Positions 1 to 8,848 are shown, numbered from the stretch's first letter. The stretch is 34,689 nucleotides of DNA from Quinella sp. 2Q5 (GCA_015206785.1 JADEZQ010000018.1:1-34689); one strand, 5' to 3'. The notes: generated from the letters alone by a model not told the origin. Made by a program: numbers and translations.

Positions 1-1
1 G

Positions 2-211
2 GCAGGTCTGGAAAGTTCCAAGCCCATCGTCATCGGCGACGACGTGTGGATTGGCGGCGACGTGACGATTTTGCCCGGCGTGAAGATTGGCAGCGGCTGT
101 GTCATCGGCGCAAAGTCTCTCGTCACCAAGGACATTCCCGACAACGTTTTGGCTCTCGGCAACCCCGCGCAGGTCGTCAAACGCATCGGCACGGAGACCC
201 TGCTTGTATGA
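2..211 (+). CDS. Hexapeptide-repeat O-acetyltransferase, C-terminal fragment
   Basis: The open frame enters from the left edge and gives 69 residues before TGA. It carries the left-handed beta-helix signature of the maltose/galactoside/serine O-acetyltransferase superfamily: [18 protein letters not shown], then [20 protein letters not shown] and the closing loop [12 protein letters not shown]. Such enzymes transfer acetyl from acetyl-CoA to a sugar or amino-acid hydroxyl in the cytoplasm. The N-terminal part, with the catalytic histidine, lies outside the window, so the acceptor cannot be named. The TGA overlaps the ATG of the following transporter gene (ATGA), so the two are likely co-translated. 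The family is certain; the substrate is unknown. Confidence 0.85.
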   Translation, partial: AGLESSKPIVIGDDVWIGGDVTILPGVKIGSGCVIGAKSLVTKDIPDNVLALGNPAQVVKRIGTETLLV

Positions 212-762
212 CGCGCGACAGAAAATTTTTCTGGACGCTGTTCAAGTCCACGTTCATCGTCAGCATGTTCACGGTCGGCGGCGGCTACGTCATCATTCCC
301 CTGCTCAAAGCCAAGTACGTCGACGAATACCACTGGATCACCGACGAGGAGACGCTCAACATGGTGGCGATTGCGCAATCGACGCCAGGCATCATGGCGG
401 TGAACACGGCTATCATGCTCGGCTATCGAATGGCGGGAGTTGCGGGCGCGTTGGTCGGAATGTTCGCCACCGTCCTGCCGCCGCTGATCATCATCACAAT
501 CGTCGCCACGTTCTATGACCTGGTCGCCACGAACGAAAGCGTCCGCCTCGTGCTGAAGGGCATGCAGTGCGGCGCGACGGCTCTGCTGCTCAACGTGGCG
601 ATTGACCTGCTCAAGAAACAGTTCGCCAAAAAACTTCTGCTGCCCATCGTGATAATCGTCGGCACCTTCGTCGCCAATCTGCTCGGCGTGAACATCATGC
701 TACTCGTGGCGATTGACGGGGCGATTGGTTTCTTCCTCCTGCGCGACAAAAAATACGAGTGA
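208..762 (+). CDS. Chromate transporter (CHR) family subunit, short form
   Basis: A 184-residue hydrophobic protein of one CHR domain. The family signature [13 protein letters not shown] is near residue 21, followed by [15 protein letters not shown] and several membrane spans ending at the C-terminus. Full-length ChrA has two such domains; in many Firmicutes they are two separate genes that act as a pair, and this looks like one half. The partner half is not in the window. The ATG at 208 overlaps the acetyltransferase stop and has GGAG upstream. An in-frame upstream ATG at 46 was not used because it lies inside the acetyltransferase. The family exports chromate or related anions; the actual substrate here is inferred only from the family. 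Confidence 0.85.
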   Translation: MTRDRKFFWTLFKSTFIVSMFTVGGGYVIIPLLKAKYVDEYHWITDEETLNMVAIAQSTPGIMAVNTAIMLGYRMAGVAGALVGMFATVLPPLIIITIVATFYDLVATNESVRLVLKGMQCGATALLLNVAIDLLKKQFAKKLLLPIVIIVGTFVANLLGVNIMLLVAIDGAIGFFLLRDKKYE

Positions 763-780
763 CGGATTGGAGTTGACGGC

Positions 781-1857
781 ATGGCTGACACGTTGAGGCT
801 CGTCAAAAAAATTTCGCGGCTGGCTCAAGGCAAACGTCCGCTGCGGTTCATGGAGGTCTGCGGCACACACACGGTCGCGATTTTTCGTTCGGGCATTCGA
901 CAGATTCTTCCCGACAACATCTCGCTGGTTAGTGGCCCAGGTTGCCCCGTCTGCGTCACTGACGACAGTTACATCGACAAGGCGATTGCTTATGCGCGGC
1001 GGAAAAATTTTATCGTCGCCACGTTCGGAGACATGCTCAAGGTTCCAGGCTCGCGTTCGAGTTTGGCGCAGGCTCAGGCAGACGGCGCGGACATTCGCGT
1101 GATTTATTCGCCGCTGGATTCGATTGCCATCGCCGAAAAAAATCCTCGCAAGCGGATAATTTTCCTGGCGGTCGGCTTCGAGACGACGGCACCCACCGCT
1201 GCGGCGACAGTCATCGCGGCACGACGGAGCGGCGTGAAAAATTTGTTCATGCTCTCGGCGCAAAAGCTGGTTCCGCCCGCGCTCAAGGCTCTGCTCAACG
1301 ACGCGGCGGTTCATGTGGACGGCTTCCTTCTGCCCGGGCACGTGGCGGTTGTCATCGGCGCGAAGGCGTTCAACTTTCTGGCGGACGACTTCCAAATCCC
1401 AAGCGCAATCGGCGGCTTCGAGGCGGATGAAATTTTATCTGCGCTGGTCAGTTTGCTTGAACAGATCGACGGCGGGCAAGTCGAAGTCGTCAACGATTAT
1501 CGCGCTGTCGTCACGGACACTGGCAACGTCGCCGCGCAGAAGGTTTTGTCGCAGGTCTACGCCGTCACAGACGCTCCTTGGCGCGGCATGGGCACGATTG
1601 CCGATTCGGGCTTGAAGATGCGTGACGAGTTCGCCGACTTCGACATTGAGCGCGTTGAGCCGATTGAAATTCCGTCGGTCAAAAAAAAATCCGCGTGTCG
1701 TTGCGGAGATGTTCTGCGCGGCGTCATCAGCCCGACGGACTGTCCGCTCTTCGGCGGGGCGTGCAAGCCGTTGCATGCCGTCGGTCCTTGCATGGTCTCG
1801 GTTGAAGGCGTCTGCGCGGCGTGGTTCAAATATGGAGGCAATAATTTCAGATGGTGA
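781..1857 (+). CDS. hypD: [NiFe] hydrogenase maturation factor HypD
   Basis: A 358-residue protein of normal HypD length. HypD is an iron-sulfur protein which, with HypC, builds the Fe(CN)2CO unit of [NiFe] hydrogenases in the cytoplasm. The conserved cysteine motifs are visible: FMEVCGTHT near residue 23, GPGCPVCVT near 57, GFETTAPT near 137, and the C-terminal cluster region with PLFGGACKPLHAVGPCMVS. GGAG lies eight bases before the ATG. The stop overlaps the hypE start by 7 bp, so the two are coupled. hypA, hypB, hypC, hypF and the hydrogenase structural genes are not seen in the window, so they must lie upstream or elsewhere. Confidence 0.96.
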   Translation: MADTLRLVKKISRLAQGKRPLRFMEVCGTHTVAIFRSGIRQILPDNISLVSGPGCPVCVTDDSYIDKAIAYARRKNFIVATFGDMLKVPGSRSSLAQAQADGADIRVIYSPLDSIAIAEKNPRKRIIFLAVGFETTAPTAAATVIAARRSGVKNLFMLSAQKLVPPALKALLNDAAVHVDGFLLPGHVAVVIGAKAFNFLADDFQIPSAIGGFEADEILSALVSLLEQIDGGQVEVVNDYRAVVTDTGNVAAQKVLSQVYAVTDAPWRGMGTIADSGLKMRDEFADFDIERVEPIEIPSVKKKSACRCGDVLRGVISPTDCPLFGGACKPLHAVGPCMVSVEGVCAAWFKYGGNNFRW

Positions 1858-2846
1858 CGAAAATTTTATCTGCACACGGCGCGGGCGGACAGTTGAGCAC
1901 ACAGCTTCTGCAAGAGGTGATCCTGCCCGCCTTCGACAACGAAATTCTGCACGAGCTTCACGACGGCGCGAAGGTCGGTCGCCTGGCAATGACCACCGAC
2001 AGCTACGTCGTGCGGCCGATTTTTTTTCGCGGCGGAGACATCGGCAAGCTCAGCGTCTGCGGCACGGTGAACGATTTGGCGGTGACCGGCGCGGTGCCCA
2101 AGTGGTTGAGCGTCGGCATGATTCTGGAGGAGGGCTTCGAGATTGCCGCGCTGAAAAAAATTGTCGCGTCAATGGCGGCGGCGGCACGTGAGGCGGGCGT
2201 CAAGATCGTCACGGGCGACACCAAAGTCGTCGGGCGCGGGCAGGCTGATGGAATTTTCATCAACACGGCGGGCGTCGGCGAACTCATCGGCGGCGTGGAC
2301 ATATCGGCACGAAACGTTCGCGCGGGCATGAAAGTTTTGCTGTCGGGCACAATCGGCGACCATGCCGCGGCGATTCTTGCAGGGCGTCACGGTTTGGAGC
2401 TGCCCGACGAAATTCAATCGGATTGCGCGCCTCTCAACGAACTCATTGCCGAGATGTTGACCGTCGAGCCGCGGATTGCAATGTTGCGTGACGCGACGCG
2501 TGGCGGCGTGGCGGCGGTGCTCAACGAGATTGCACGCGCGGCTTCCGTCGGCATCCTCATCGACGACGAAAAAATTCCCGTGCGCCCCGAAGTTCGCGGC
2601 GTGTGCGATATCCTCGGCTTCGACGCGCTGGAGCTTGCCAACGAAGGCAAAATCGTCGCTATCGTTCCGAGTGAATCCGCCGAAAAAATTTTGTCGACGA
2701 TGCGCCAAAACGTCCACGGCACCAACGCGGCTGTCATCGGCGAGGTCGTCGCCAACAGCGCGGGCAAAGTCGGTCTGCGCACATCAATCGGCACCGTGCG
2801 TGTCGTCGAGATGCCTGCGGGCGAATTGGTGCCGAGAATCTGCTGA
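1851..2846 (+). CDS. hypE: [NiFe] hydrogenase maturation protein HypE
   Basis: 331 residues, PurM-like fold. HypE takes a carbamoyl group from HypF on its C-terminal cysteine and dehydrates it, using ATP, to the thiocyanate that supplies the cyanide ligands. The sequence ends in PRIC, the expected C-terminal cysteine, so the protein is intact and probably functional. Further family marks are AHGAGGQLSTQLL at the N-terminus, the DSYVV segment and RDATRGGVAAVLNE in the middle. Its start overlaps hypD by 7 bp and its stop is 12 bp before the next ATG, so hypD, hypE and the following regulator gene may share a transcript. Confidence 0.96.
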   Translation: MVTKILSAHGAGGQLSTQLLQEVILPAFDNEILHELHDGAKVGRLAMTTDSYVVRPIFFRGGDIGKLSVCGTVNDLAVTGAVPKWLSVGMILEEGFEIAALKKIVASMAAAAREAGVKIVTGDTKVVGRGQADGIFINTAGVGELIGGVDISARNVRAGMKVLLSGTIGDHAAAILAGRHGLELPDEIQSDCAPLNELIAEMLTVEPRIAMLRDATRGGVAAVLNEIARAASVGILIDDEKIPVRPEVRGVCDILGFDALELANEGKIVAIVPSESAEKILSTMRQNVHGTNAAVIGEVVANSAGKVGLRTSIGTVRVVEMPAGELVPRIC

Positions 2847-2858
2847 GGAGATGAGTTC

Positions 2859-4949
2859 ATGGAGCAAAGGACGCGCGATATCCTGCAGTTGTTGCTGATG
2901 GAAAAATCCTTTCGGACGACGGCGGATATCGCGGCAAAGCTTTCAGTGAGCGCAAAGACCGTTTCGCGGCAGTTGCCAAAAGTCGAGGCGGCATTGAACG
3001 CGGTCGGCTTGCAGATGGAGAAAAAATCCGGCGCGGGGCTAAAAGTCATCGGCAGCGAAGTCAAACGCTACGCTCTGGTAAAACAGCTCAAGTCCACCCA
3101 AAGACGCGAGTACGCCCCCGACGAGCGACGCTCAATCATCATCAGCAAGTTGCTTTCGAGCCGCGAGCCGATAAAACTTTTCGCGCTGTCGAGTGCGGTG
3201 CACGTGACCGATTCGACGATAAGCAACGACCTGGACAAACTTGAGCCGTGGTTTCGCGAGCAGGGGCTGAAACTTTTGCGCAAGCCCGGGCTGGGCGTCA
3301 GTCTGCTCGGCGACGAAAGCGACCTGCGCCGCGCAATCGTCCGCTACATCTATGAACACGTCGGCGAGGAGCGGCTGTTGAATCTGATGCAGGACAATCT
3401 GTCCGAAGACGACGAGCCCGTCGCGCAGGTGTCGAAGTTCATGCTGGAGCTGATTGACGCGGGCGAATGGCGCAGACTGGAGCAAATGATTCGCGTGACC
3501 GAAAACGATCTGGGCTACAAACTTTCCGACAACGCGTTCATTGGATTGGTCGTTCATCTGTCGCTGGCGTTGCGGCGGATAAAAAATCACGAGCCCGTCA
3601 CAATTGACGAGCAGACCGCCGAACGTCTGCGCACGAGCCGTGAATTTTCTGCGGCATGCAAATTGGCGGACAACATCTCGGCGGCGTCGGGGCTGACTGT
3701 CCCCGAAAGCGAAGTCCTCTATATCACAATGCATATCCTCGGCGCACGCAGTCGCTATTCGTCCGCGAGCCTGGGGACAATTTCAATGATGGACAACTTT
3801 CGCTTGGTCACGCTTGCGCGGCAGATTATGAAACGCGCCGCCAAAATCACCGGTCGCGACATCGACAAGAACCAGAGCTTGCTGGCGGGGCTGGTCAATC
3901 ACCTTGCGCCGACGATAAGCCGCCTGAAGATGAACATGGACATCCGCAATCCGTTGCTCGCTGAAATTCGCACGCACTATCCGGAGCTGATGAACTTAAC
4001 GCGTAAGTGTGTGGCGGAGGTCGAAGCGGAGGTTGGCAAGCCCCTTCCCGACGCCGAGATCGCTTATATCGCAATGCACCTTGGCGCGGCTCTGTCGGAC
4101 AGCGAAAAATTTTTGCACGCCGTTCATCGAGTCGTTGTCGCCTGCCCAACGGGTATGGGAACTTCGCGGCTGTTGGCAAGTCAACTGCGCACACACTTCC
4201 CCACGCTCAAGATTGTCGACGAAATTCCGATTCTCGAAATAAATTCCGAATACGTCGCCGCAAAAGACTTCGAATTCATCATTTCGACCGTGCCGATACC
4301 CCGCGCCCCCTGCCGCGTGATTGTCGTGGGTGCCGCGCTGACTGACGAAGACCGAAAAAAAATTGACGCGGAACTTTCGCGCCAGAACAAAAATTTTTTG
4401 GGCTCTGCCGAGGAGATTGAACCGCGCCCGCCGTTTATGGAGGGGCTTGCGAAGATTACGGCTTACGGGCGGGCGATTCAACTGCTGATGACGAATTACT
4501 TCTACGTTCGCGAAAATATTTCGACCATCGAAGACGCCTGCGACCTTGCGGGAAAATTTGCGGGCGACGACGTTCACAGCCGCGCAGAAATTTCACGGGC
4601 ACTGCTCAGCCGCGAAGACAGGGGCTCAACGCTAATCTTCGGGCGGCATATGATTTTACTGCACTGCAAGAGCGCGGCGGTCAATGCCCCGATGTTCGGC
4701 ATACTGCAACTCGGCGCGGGCTTCGTCTATTCCGAAGGCAACGAACTCGTCCGCACGGCGATTGTCCTTTTGGCACCGATTGACGCCGACGAATTCACGC
4801 TGGAAACAATCGGGCATATCGCGTCTGTTCTGATGGATCGTTGGGGATTCATTGAGATTCTGCACGAAGGCGACGGCGACGAAATTCACAGCGAGGTGCT
4901 GAAAATCTTCGAGGACTTCTACCGCGCCAAACTCAAGGAACTCATTTGA
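2859..4949 (+). CDS. PRD-containing transcriptional regulator with EIIB- and EIIA-like domains (MtlR/LicR type)
   Basis: 696 residues with the full layout of PTS-controlled BglG/MtlR/LicR activators. There are two helix-turn-helix regions (about 1-60 and 85-165), PRD1 (about 190-290), PRD2 (about 300-405; EIAYIAMHLGAAL), an EIIB-like domain with the phospho-cysteine loop ACPTGMGTSRLL near 428, and a C-terminal EIIA-like domain (about 530-690) with LLHCKS. Such proteins sense PTS sugar flux through phosphorylation of PRD histidines and activate a sugar operon. No PTS permease or sugar gene is nearby, so the target is unknown. GAGGAG precedes the ATG at 2859. The last 8 bp overlap the convergent ilvB gene and no terminator fits between them. 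Confidence 0.93.
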   Translation: MEQRTRDILQLLLMEKSFRTTADIAAKLSVSAKTVSRQLPKVEAALNAVGLQMEKKSGAGLKVIGSEVKRYALVKQLKSTQRREYAPDERRSIIISKLLSSREPIKLFALSSAVHVTDSTISNDLDKLEPWFREQGLKLLRKPGLGVSLLGDESDLRRAIVRYIYEHVGEERLLNLMQDNLSEDDEPVAQVSKFMLELIDAGEWRRLEQMIRVTENDLGYKLSDNAFIGLVVHLSLALRRIKNHEPVTIDEQTAERLRTSREFSAACKLADNISAASGLTVPESEVLYITMHILGARSRYSSASLGTISMMDNFRLVTLARQIMKRAAKITGRDIDKNQSLLAGLVNHLAPTISRLKMNMDIRNPLLAEIRTHYPELMNLTRKCVAEVEAEVGKPLPDAEIAYIAMHLGAALSDSEKFLHAVHRVVVACPTGMGTSRLLASQLRTHFPTLKIVDEIPILEINSEYVAAKDFEFIISTVPIPRAPCRVIVVGAALTDEDRKKIDAELSRQNKNFLGSAEEIEPRPPFMEGLAKITAYGRAIQLLMTNYFYVRENISTIEDACDLAGKFAGDDVHSRAEISRALLSREDRGSTLIFGRHMILLHCKSAAVNAPMFGILQLGAGFVYSEGNELVRTAIVLLAPIDADEFTLETIGHIASVLMDRWGFIEILHEGDGDEIHSEVLKIFEDFYRAKLKELI

Positions 4950-6612
4950 AGTCGACGAACTCGTTGATGTTCGCGCCGCCCTTGGTCATGGGTTCGACGA
5001 AACTGCGCCAGACGTTGAGCACGATGACGCGCGGATTGTCGGTGTCGTCGAGGGCTTGAGCCAGCGCGTGAGCAAATTCTTCCTGCGTGGAAACGGACTC
5101 CGCCTTGATGCCGAAGCTCTGCGCGTACATCACGTAATCGGGCTGGTAATCGAATTCGCAGGCGATGAAGCGTTCGCGGTAAAAAACTTTCTGCAACTGA
5201 CGAATCATGCCGAGGCTGGTGTTGTTGACGATCAGCGATATCACGGGCAGTTTCAGGCGGGCAATGGTGTAGTACTCGTTGCCCGTCATTTTTATGCCGC
5301 CGTCGCCGGTGACGCAGATGACGCGCCGTTTGTTGCCGTAAGCGAGCTGTGCGCCCATTGCCGCGGGAAGACCGAAACCCATCGTGCCCAATCCTCCCGA
5401 CGTGAACCATGTGCGTGGCTCCGAAACATTCAGGTGCAGAGCCGCCCACATCTGGTGCTGACCGACGTCCGTGGCGTAGGCGAAATTCTTTCCGGCGGTC
5501 TTCTTGGCGATTTGATTCATTGCCCAGGGAACCGTCAGCCGGTCGACCTGGTAATCGTAATCGTACTCTTCGCGCCAGCTGTCAATCTGCCGCCACCAAT
5601 CGACGCGCGGCTTACCTGCCTCGTGGCGCATGAGAAGCTTGAGGATAACCTGCATGTTCCCCGCCAGACCGAGACTGCCCTCGATGTTCTTGTCGATCTC
5701 GGCGGGATCGATGTCGATGTGGATGAACTTCTTTGCGCGGGTGTATTTGTCGACGTTGCCGGTCTGTCTGTCGCCGAAGCGACTGCCGACGGCGATGACC
5801 AAATCCGCGGCGGCGATGGCGTGATTGGCTGCCTTCTTGCCGTGCATGCCGGCGAAGCCCAAATTCTGCGGATGATTGTGCGGGACGGCTCCAATGCCCA
5901 TCAACGTGCTCACTACGGGCAGATTGAACTTCTCGATGAACGCGATGATCTCTTCGGACGCGCCGGCAGATATCGCTCCGCCACCGACGATGACCGCGGG
6001 ACGTTCCGCCTTGGCAATTTCTTCGGCAGCCTCCGCCGCGCAGATGATGAAGTCGGCGTCGGGCGTGGCGGGAATTTTTTCGGTGACCTCCTGCGCACGA
6101 TAATCAACCTCCGCGAAGAAAATATCCCGCGGAATATCCACGAGCACGGGACCGCGTCTGCCGCTCAATGCAATGTCGAACGCCTGACGAATCGTCGCGA
6201 CGAGTTGACGCGCGTCCTTGACCTTGAAGTTGTGTTTGGTGACGGGCATTGTGATATCGAGTATGTCGGTCTCTTGGAAGGCGTCGCGTCCGAGAAGTTT
6301 CGTATCGACTTGACCGGTGATTGCCACCATTGGAATTGAATCCATGAACGCCGTGGCGATGCCCGTGACCAAATTCGTTGCGCCGGGTCCCGATGTCGCC
6401 ATGCACACGCCGACCTTGCCCGTCGCCCGCGCATAACCGTCCGCCGCATGAGCCGCGTTCTGTTCGTGCGTCACCAAAACCTGGCGAATCTCCTTCTCGT
6501 CAACGAGCGCGTCATACAGCGGCAGAATCATTCCGCCGGGGTAGCCGAAAATCATATCAACGCCCCGTTCGCGCAAACACTCGACGATTGCTCTTGCGCC
6601 TGTCATCAGCAT
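4942..6612 (-). CDS. ilvB: Acetolactate synthase large (catalytic) subunit
   Basis: 556 residues. This thiamine-diphosphate enzyme condenses two pyruvates (or pyruvate and 2-oxobutyrate) in the first common step of branched-chain amino-acid synthesis. Visible features are GYPGGMILPLYDAL at the N-terminus, the catalytic Glu in THEQNAAHAADGYARATG, TSGPGATNLVTG, and the ThDP/Mg motif starting VTGDGGIKM and ending IVNN. The ATG at 6612 has GGAG eight bases upstream; an in-frame ATG at 6606 is possible. The regulatory subunit gene ilvN is not adjacent. Upstream lie a promoter candidate and a hairpin followed by a T run (listed separately), suggesting control by attenuation. Confidence 0.95.
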   Translation of the reverse strand: MLMTGARAIVECLRERGVDMIFGYPGGMILPLYDALVDEKEIRQVLVTHEQNAAHAADGYARATGKVGVCMATSGPGATNLVTGIATAFMDSIPMVAITGQVDTKLLGRDAFQETDILDITMPVTKHNFKVKDARQLVATIRQAFDIALSGRRGPVLVDIPRDIFFAEVDYRAQEVTEKIPATPDADFIICAAEAAEEIAKAERPAVIVGGGAISAGASEEIIAFIEKFNLPVVSTLMGIGAVPHNHPQNLGFAGMHGKKAANHAIAAADLVIAVGSRFGDRQTGNVDKYTRAKKFIHIDIDPAEIDKNIEGSLGLAGNMQVILKLLMRHEAGKPRVDWWRQIDSWREEYDYDYQVDRLTVPWAMNQIAKKTAGKNFAYATDVGQHQMWAALHLNVSEPRTWFTSGGLGTMGFGLPAAMGAQLAYGNKRRVICVTGDGGIKMTGNEYYTIARLKLPVISLIVNNTSLGMIRQLQKVFYRERFIACEFDYQPDYVMYAQSFGIKAESVSTQEEFAHALAQALDDTDNPRVIVLNVWRSFVEPMTKGGANINEFVDFK

Positions 6613-6746
6613 AAAAATTTCTCCTTCTTTAACCTTGTGATTTCGTGACGCTCAATCCTAAATATCTGCACATCGTCTACATTGCGATTTGGTCTGCAGA
6701 TTTTCAGCGTCGTGAAGAATACCAACGCTTGCGCCATCAGCCGCCT

Positions 6747-6771
6747 AAAAAAATTGCCCTCGCAGGAGGAC
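6747..6771 (-). terminator. Hairpin plus T run in the ilvB leader (possible attenuator)
   Basis: On the minus strand GTCCTC and GAGGGC (6771-6766 and 6761-6756) form a 6-bp stem with loop CTGC, followed by AATTTTTTT. It lies about 135 bp before the ilvB ATG and downstream of a possible ilvB promoter, so it is placed as a leader attenuator. No T-box consensus (AGGGTGG...) was seen. A 13-codon ORF (MLWWLCLTACVAM, stop at 6808) just upstream contains three Leu codons and could be a leader peptide, but it has no good ribosome-binding site. Confidence 0.45.
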
Positions 6772-6807
6772 TCTGATCTATCGAGAGTTCATGCCGTTAC
6801 CCCCGAT

Positions 6808-7002
6808 TTACATTGCCACGCAAGCCGTCAAGCACAGCCACCAAAGCATTTCGCGACCGAGCAAGTAATCTATCGTCACGTTGAAGTCAGCTATATCCTT
6901 CAAAGAGGCGTTGTCAGTTCCGGCGATTTCCCAACAATCACCGCACACCTCCGACGAATTATACTGCAAGCCGTTGTTTTTTTGAAGGTGTACGGCAAAA
7001 TT
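6808..7002 (-). pseudogene. Decayed fragment of an XRE-type HTH regulator
   Basis: An open stretch of 64 codons between TAA stops with no credible start. Its end contains DIADFNVTIDYLLGR, the typical segment at the end of the HTH_3 domain of XRE/Cro regulators (usual form: IADYFNVSIDYLLGR). The recognition-helix region before it is not recognisable, so this is read as a remnant rather than a gene. The rest of the stretch 6613-7151 shows no other coding signal on either strand. Confidence 0.45.
6958..6986 (-). promoter_or_regulatory. Possible ilvB promoter
   Basis: On the minus strand TTCAAA (6986-6981), a 17-bp spacer and a perfect TATAAT (6963-6958). The predicted start near 6951 would give a leader of about 340 nt that includes the attenuator-like hairpin. 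The -35 is weak (4 of 6). Confidence 0.45.
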
Positions 7003-7092
7003 TTAAGCGTGACTGCTGAAAAACGACGTTGACGACGGAGACTGACAGGCGAATAAAAAATCTCCGAAGAGACTTGGGCACAAGATCACAAG

Positions 7093-7128
7093 CAAAAAAC
7101 TCCCCGACAGATTATCGAAGAGTTTTTA
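7093..7128 (-). terminator. Rho-independent terminator after the LRAT-fold gene
   Basis: On the minus strand AAAAACTCTTCGA pairs with TCGGGGAGTTTTT (13 bp, arms 7127-7115 and 7107-7095, loop of 7), with two G-T wobbles that are valid only in minus-strand RNA. It ends in a T run and lies 24 bp after the stop at 7152. Confidence 0.85.
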
Positions 7129-7151
7129 GTTGGTTGCGATATTGTCACGCG

Positions 7152-7652
7152 TTATTTCTTGAGAGACCGTACAAAGAGTTCCTCGGCGACGCGAAGGACG
7201 CATTGAACAACGTTTTCGACCTGGTCAGATTTGGCGACGCCCGTCTTGCACCAAACGGCAAAGTGTTCGCAGTTCTGCCCGAAGAGATCGTAGTTGCGCG
7301 TGCCGATGCAATTTCGGGCGCGGGTAACGGTCTCGTCCGCTGAATAGATCGTCGCCTGTTCACCGAATCCCAAGTCGTAAAGATCCTTTACCGCGCCGAG
7401 AATGGACTTTGGCTCACGAGCTTTGCCGTCGTGGAGCTGACGACCTAGGGCGTCGAATTGGCAGATGTAACCGACTTTGGAATTGCCGACGAACTGTTGA
7501 ACGGGCGTTTCGCTGATGACGCCGTCAAAAGCGTTGTCGCTTGCCTTGACGTAGTGGATGACGTTGCCGCCGCCGGAATAAACGCCGTAATGGTCGTAGA
7601 GCCCTCGCTTGACGTAAATCACGTCGCCATAGTTAGGCATTGATGTGCTCAT
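7152..7652 (-). CDS. LRAT/NlpC-P60-like (permuted papain fold) protein
   Basis: 166 residues. The motif set of the LRAT/H-rev107 family is present: YGDVIYVKRGLYDHYGVYSG with the first catalytic histidine, NVIHY with the second, and QNCEHFAVWC with the nucleophilic cysteine near residue 131. Eukaryotic relatives are acyltransferases or phospholipases; bacterial members are largely uncharacterised. No signal peptide is seen, so it is probably cytoplasmic. The ATG overlaps the stop of the LivK-like gene (ATGA), so the two are made together, and a terminator follows. What an LRAT-fold enzyme does with a solute-binding lipoprotein is unknown. The fold assignment is firm; the reaction is not. Confidence 0.8.
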   Translation of the reverse strand: MSTSMPNYGDVIYVKRGLYDHYGVYSGGGNVIHYVKASDNAFDGVISETPVQQFVGNSKVGYICQFDALGRQLHDGKAREPKSILGAVKDLYDLGFGEQATIYSADETVTRARNCIGTRNYDLFGQNCEHFAVWCKTGVAKSDQVENVVQCVLRVAEELFVRSLKK

Positions 7653-8848
7653 TTACCTTCGGGCGCAATTTTTGTGCGAAGGGAGCGAACGCCGTCTTTG
7701 GTCTCGATGACGACGATGCCTTTAATCGGATTGTGAGTGGAGGGATCCATAGTGATTTTGCCGGTGCCGACCATCAGATCCGTGATGTTTTCGATGTTTG
7801 CGCGAATCTTTTCGCTGTCGGTGCCGTCGCGTTCAATGGCGTTGATGAGCATTTTGCCGGCGTCGTAGCCCAGTGCCGCGAAGACGTTCGGGTCGGCGTT
7901 GTATTCTTTCTTGTAGGCGTTGATGAAGCCCTGAACCTCTTCGTCGCCTTCGAAGTAATGCGTGCAGAAGAACGTGTTGTTCAGAGCGTCCTTGCCGGCG
8001 ATGTCGACGACCTTGCTGTCGTCCCAGCCGTCGGTGCCAAGGATTGCGGCGGTGATACCCAGCTCGCGCGCCTGCTTGACGATTTTGCCGACCTCTTCAT
8101 AGTAGGCGGGCACGAAGATGACGTCGGCGTTGGCGGTATGAATTTTGGTCAACGCTGCCTTGAAGTCCTGATCCTTGGCAAGGAAGGCTTCTTCCATGAC
8201 GACGGTGCCGCCGTCAGCTTCGAAACGCTCCTTGAAGATTTTGCCCAGGCTCTTGGAATAGTCCGAGCTTGAATCCAGATACATCACCGCGGTCTTTGCG
8301 CCGAGATCTTTGATGGCGAATTGCGCCATAACCTCAGCCTGTTGCGGGTCAATGAAGCACGAACGGAAGACGAAGGGCTTAACCTGCCCGTTCTCAACCG
8401 TCACGTCGGGATTGGTCGCGGCGGGGGCAATGATGGGAACTTTGTTGTCCGTGGCAACCTGCGATTCGGCGATGACGTTGGCGGTGACGGCCGGACCAAT
8501 CAACGCGACAACCTTATCGTCGCTGATGAGTTTCGTGGCGGAGTTGACGGACTCTGCCGCGTCAGACTTGGTGTCTGCCTCAACGATTCGAATTTTTTTG
8601 CCGTTGACGCCGCCCGCGTCGTTGAATTCTTTGACGGCGAGCTTGAAGCCGTTGTTGGCATTGACGCCGTATTGCGCGACGTTGCCCGTCAGCTCGAAGT
8701 TCGCGCCGACGACAATCTCATCGCCCGAAGCTTGGTTGCCACCGCCGCCTCCGGCAGAATCTCCGCCGCCACAGCCCGTGAACAGTGCGCCCGCCAACAT
8801 CCCGCAAGCGAGCATCGACGCCAGCTTAAACTTCTTCGTGAAGAACAA
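7649..8848 (-). CDS. Branched-chain amino-acid-type ABC transporter substrate-binding lipoprotein (LivK/LivJ-like)
   Basis: 399 residues. A lipoprotein signal peptide ends in the lipobox LFTGC followed by a Gly/Ser-rich tether. The mature part has the peripla_BP_6 pattern (VVGANFELTGNVAQYG, KLISDDKVVALIGPAVT, VPIIAPAATNPD). TTG at 8848 is chosen because GGGAGG sits ten bases upstream; an in-frame TTG at 8866 would overlap that site. A consensus-like promoter lies upstream. The usual partner permease and ATPase genes (livHMGF) are absent; instead an LRAT-fold gene follows with ATGA overlap. It may feed an ABC permease encoded elsewhere or act as a ligand sensor. Confidence 0.88.
   Translation of the reverse strand: MFFTKKFKLASMLACGMLAGALFTGCGGGDSAGGGGGNQASGDEIVVGANFELTGNVAQYGVNANNGFKLAVKEFNDAGGVNGKKIRIVEADTKSDAAESVNSATKLISDDKVVALIGPAVTANVIAESQVATDNKVPIIAPAATNPDVTVENGQVKPFVFRSCFIDPQQAEVMAQFAIKDLGAKTAVMYLDSSSDYSKSLGKIFKERFEADGGTVVMEEAFLAKDQDFKAALTKIHTANADVIFVPAYYEEVGKIVKQARELGITAAILGTDGWDDSKVVDIAGKDALNNTFFCTHYFEGDEEVQGFINAYKKEYNADPNVFAALGYDAGKMLINAIERDGTDSEKIRANIENITDLMVGTGKITMDPSTHNPIKGIVVIETKDGVRSLRTKIAPEGK

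Noticed and set aside
5056..6339. 427-codon plus-strand ORF opposite ilvB
   Set aside because: Antisense shadow of a well-conserved gene in GC-rich DNA; no ribosome-binding site or known motif.
6613..7151. T-box riboswitch or tRNA gene in the gap before ilvB
   Set aside because: No AGGGTGGNACCGCG element, no specifier stem and no cloverleaf could be found on either strand.
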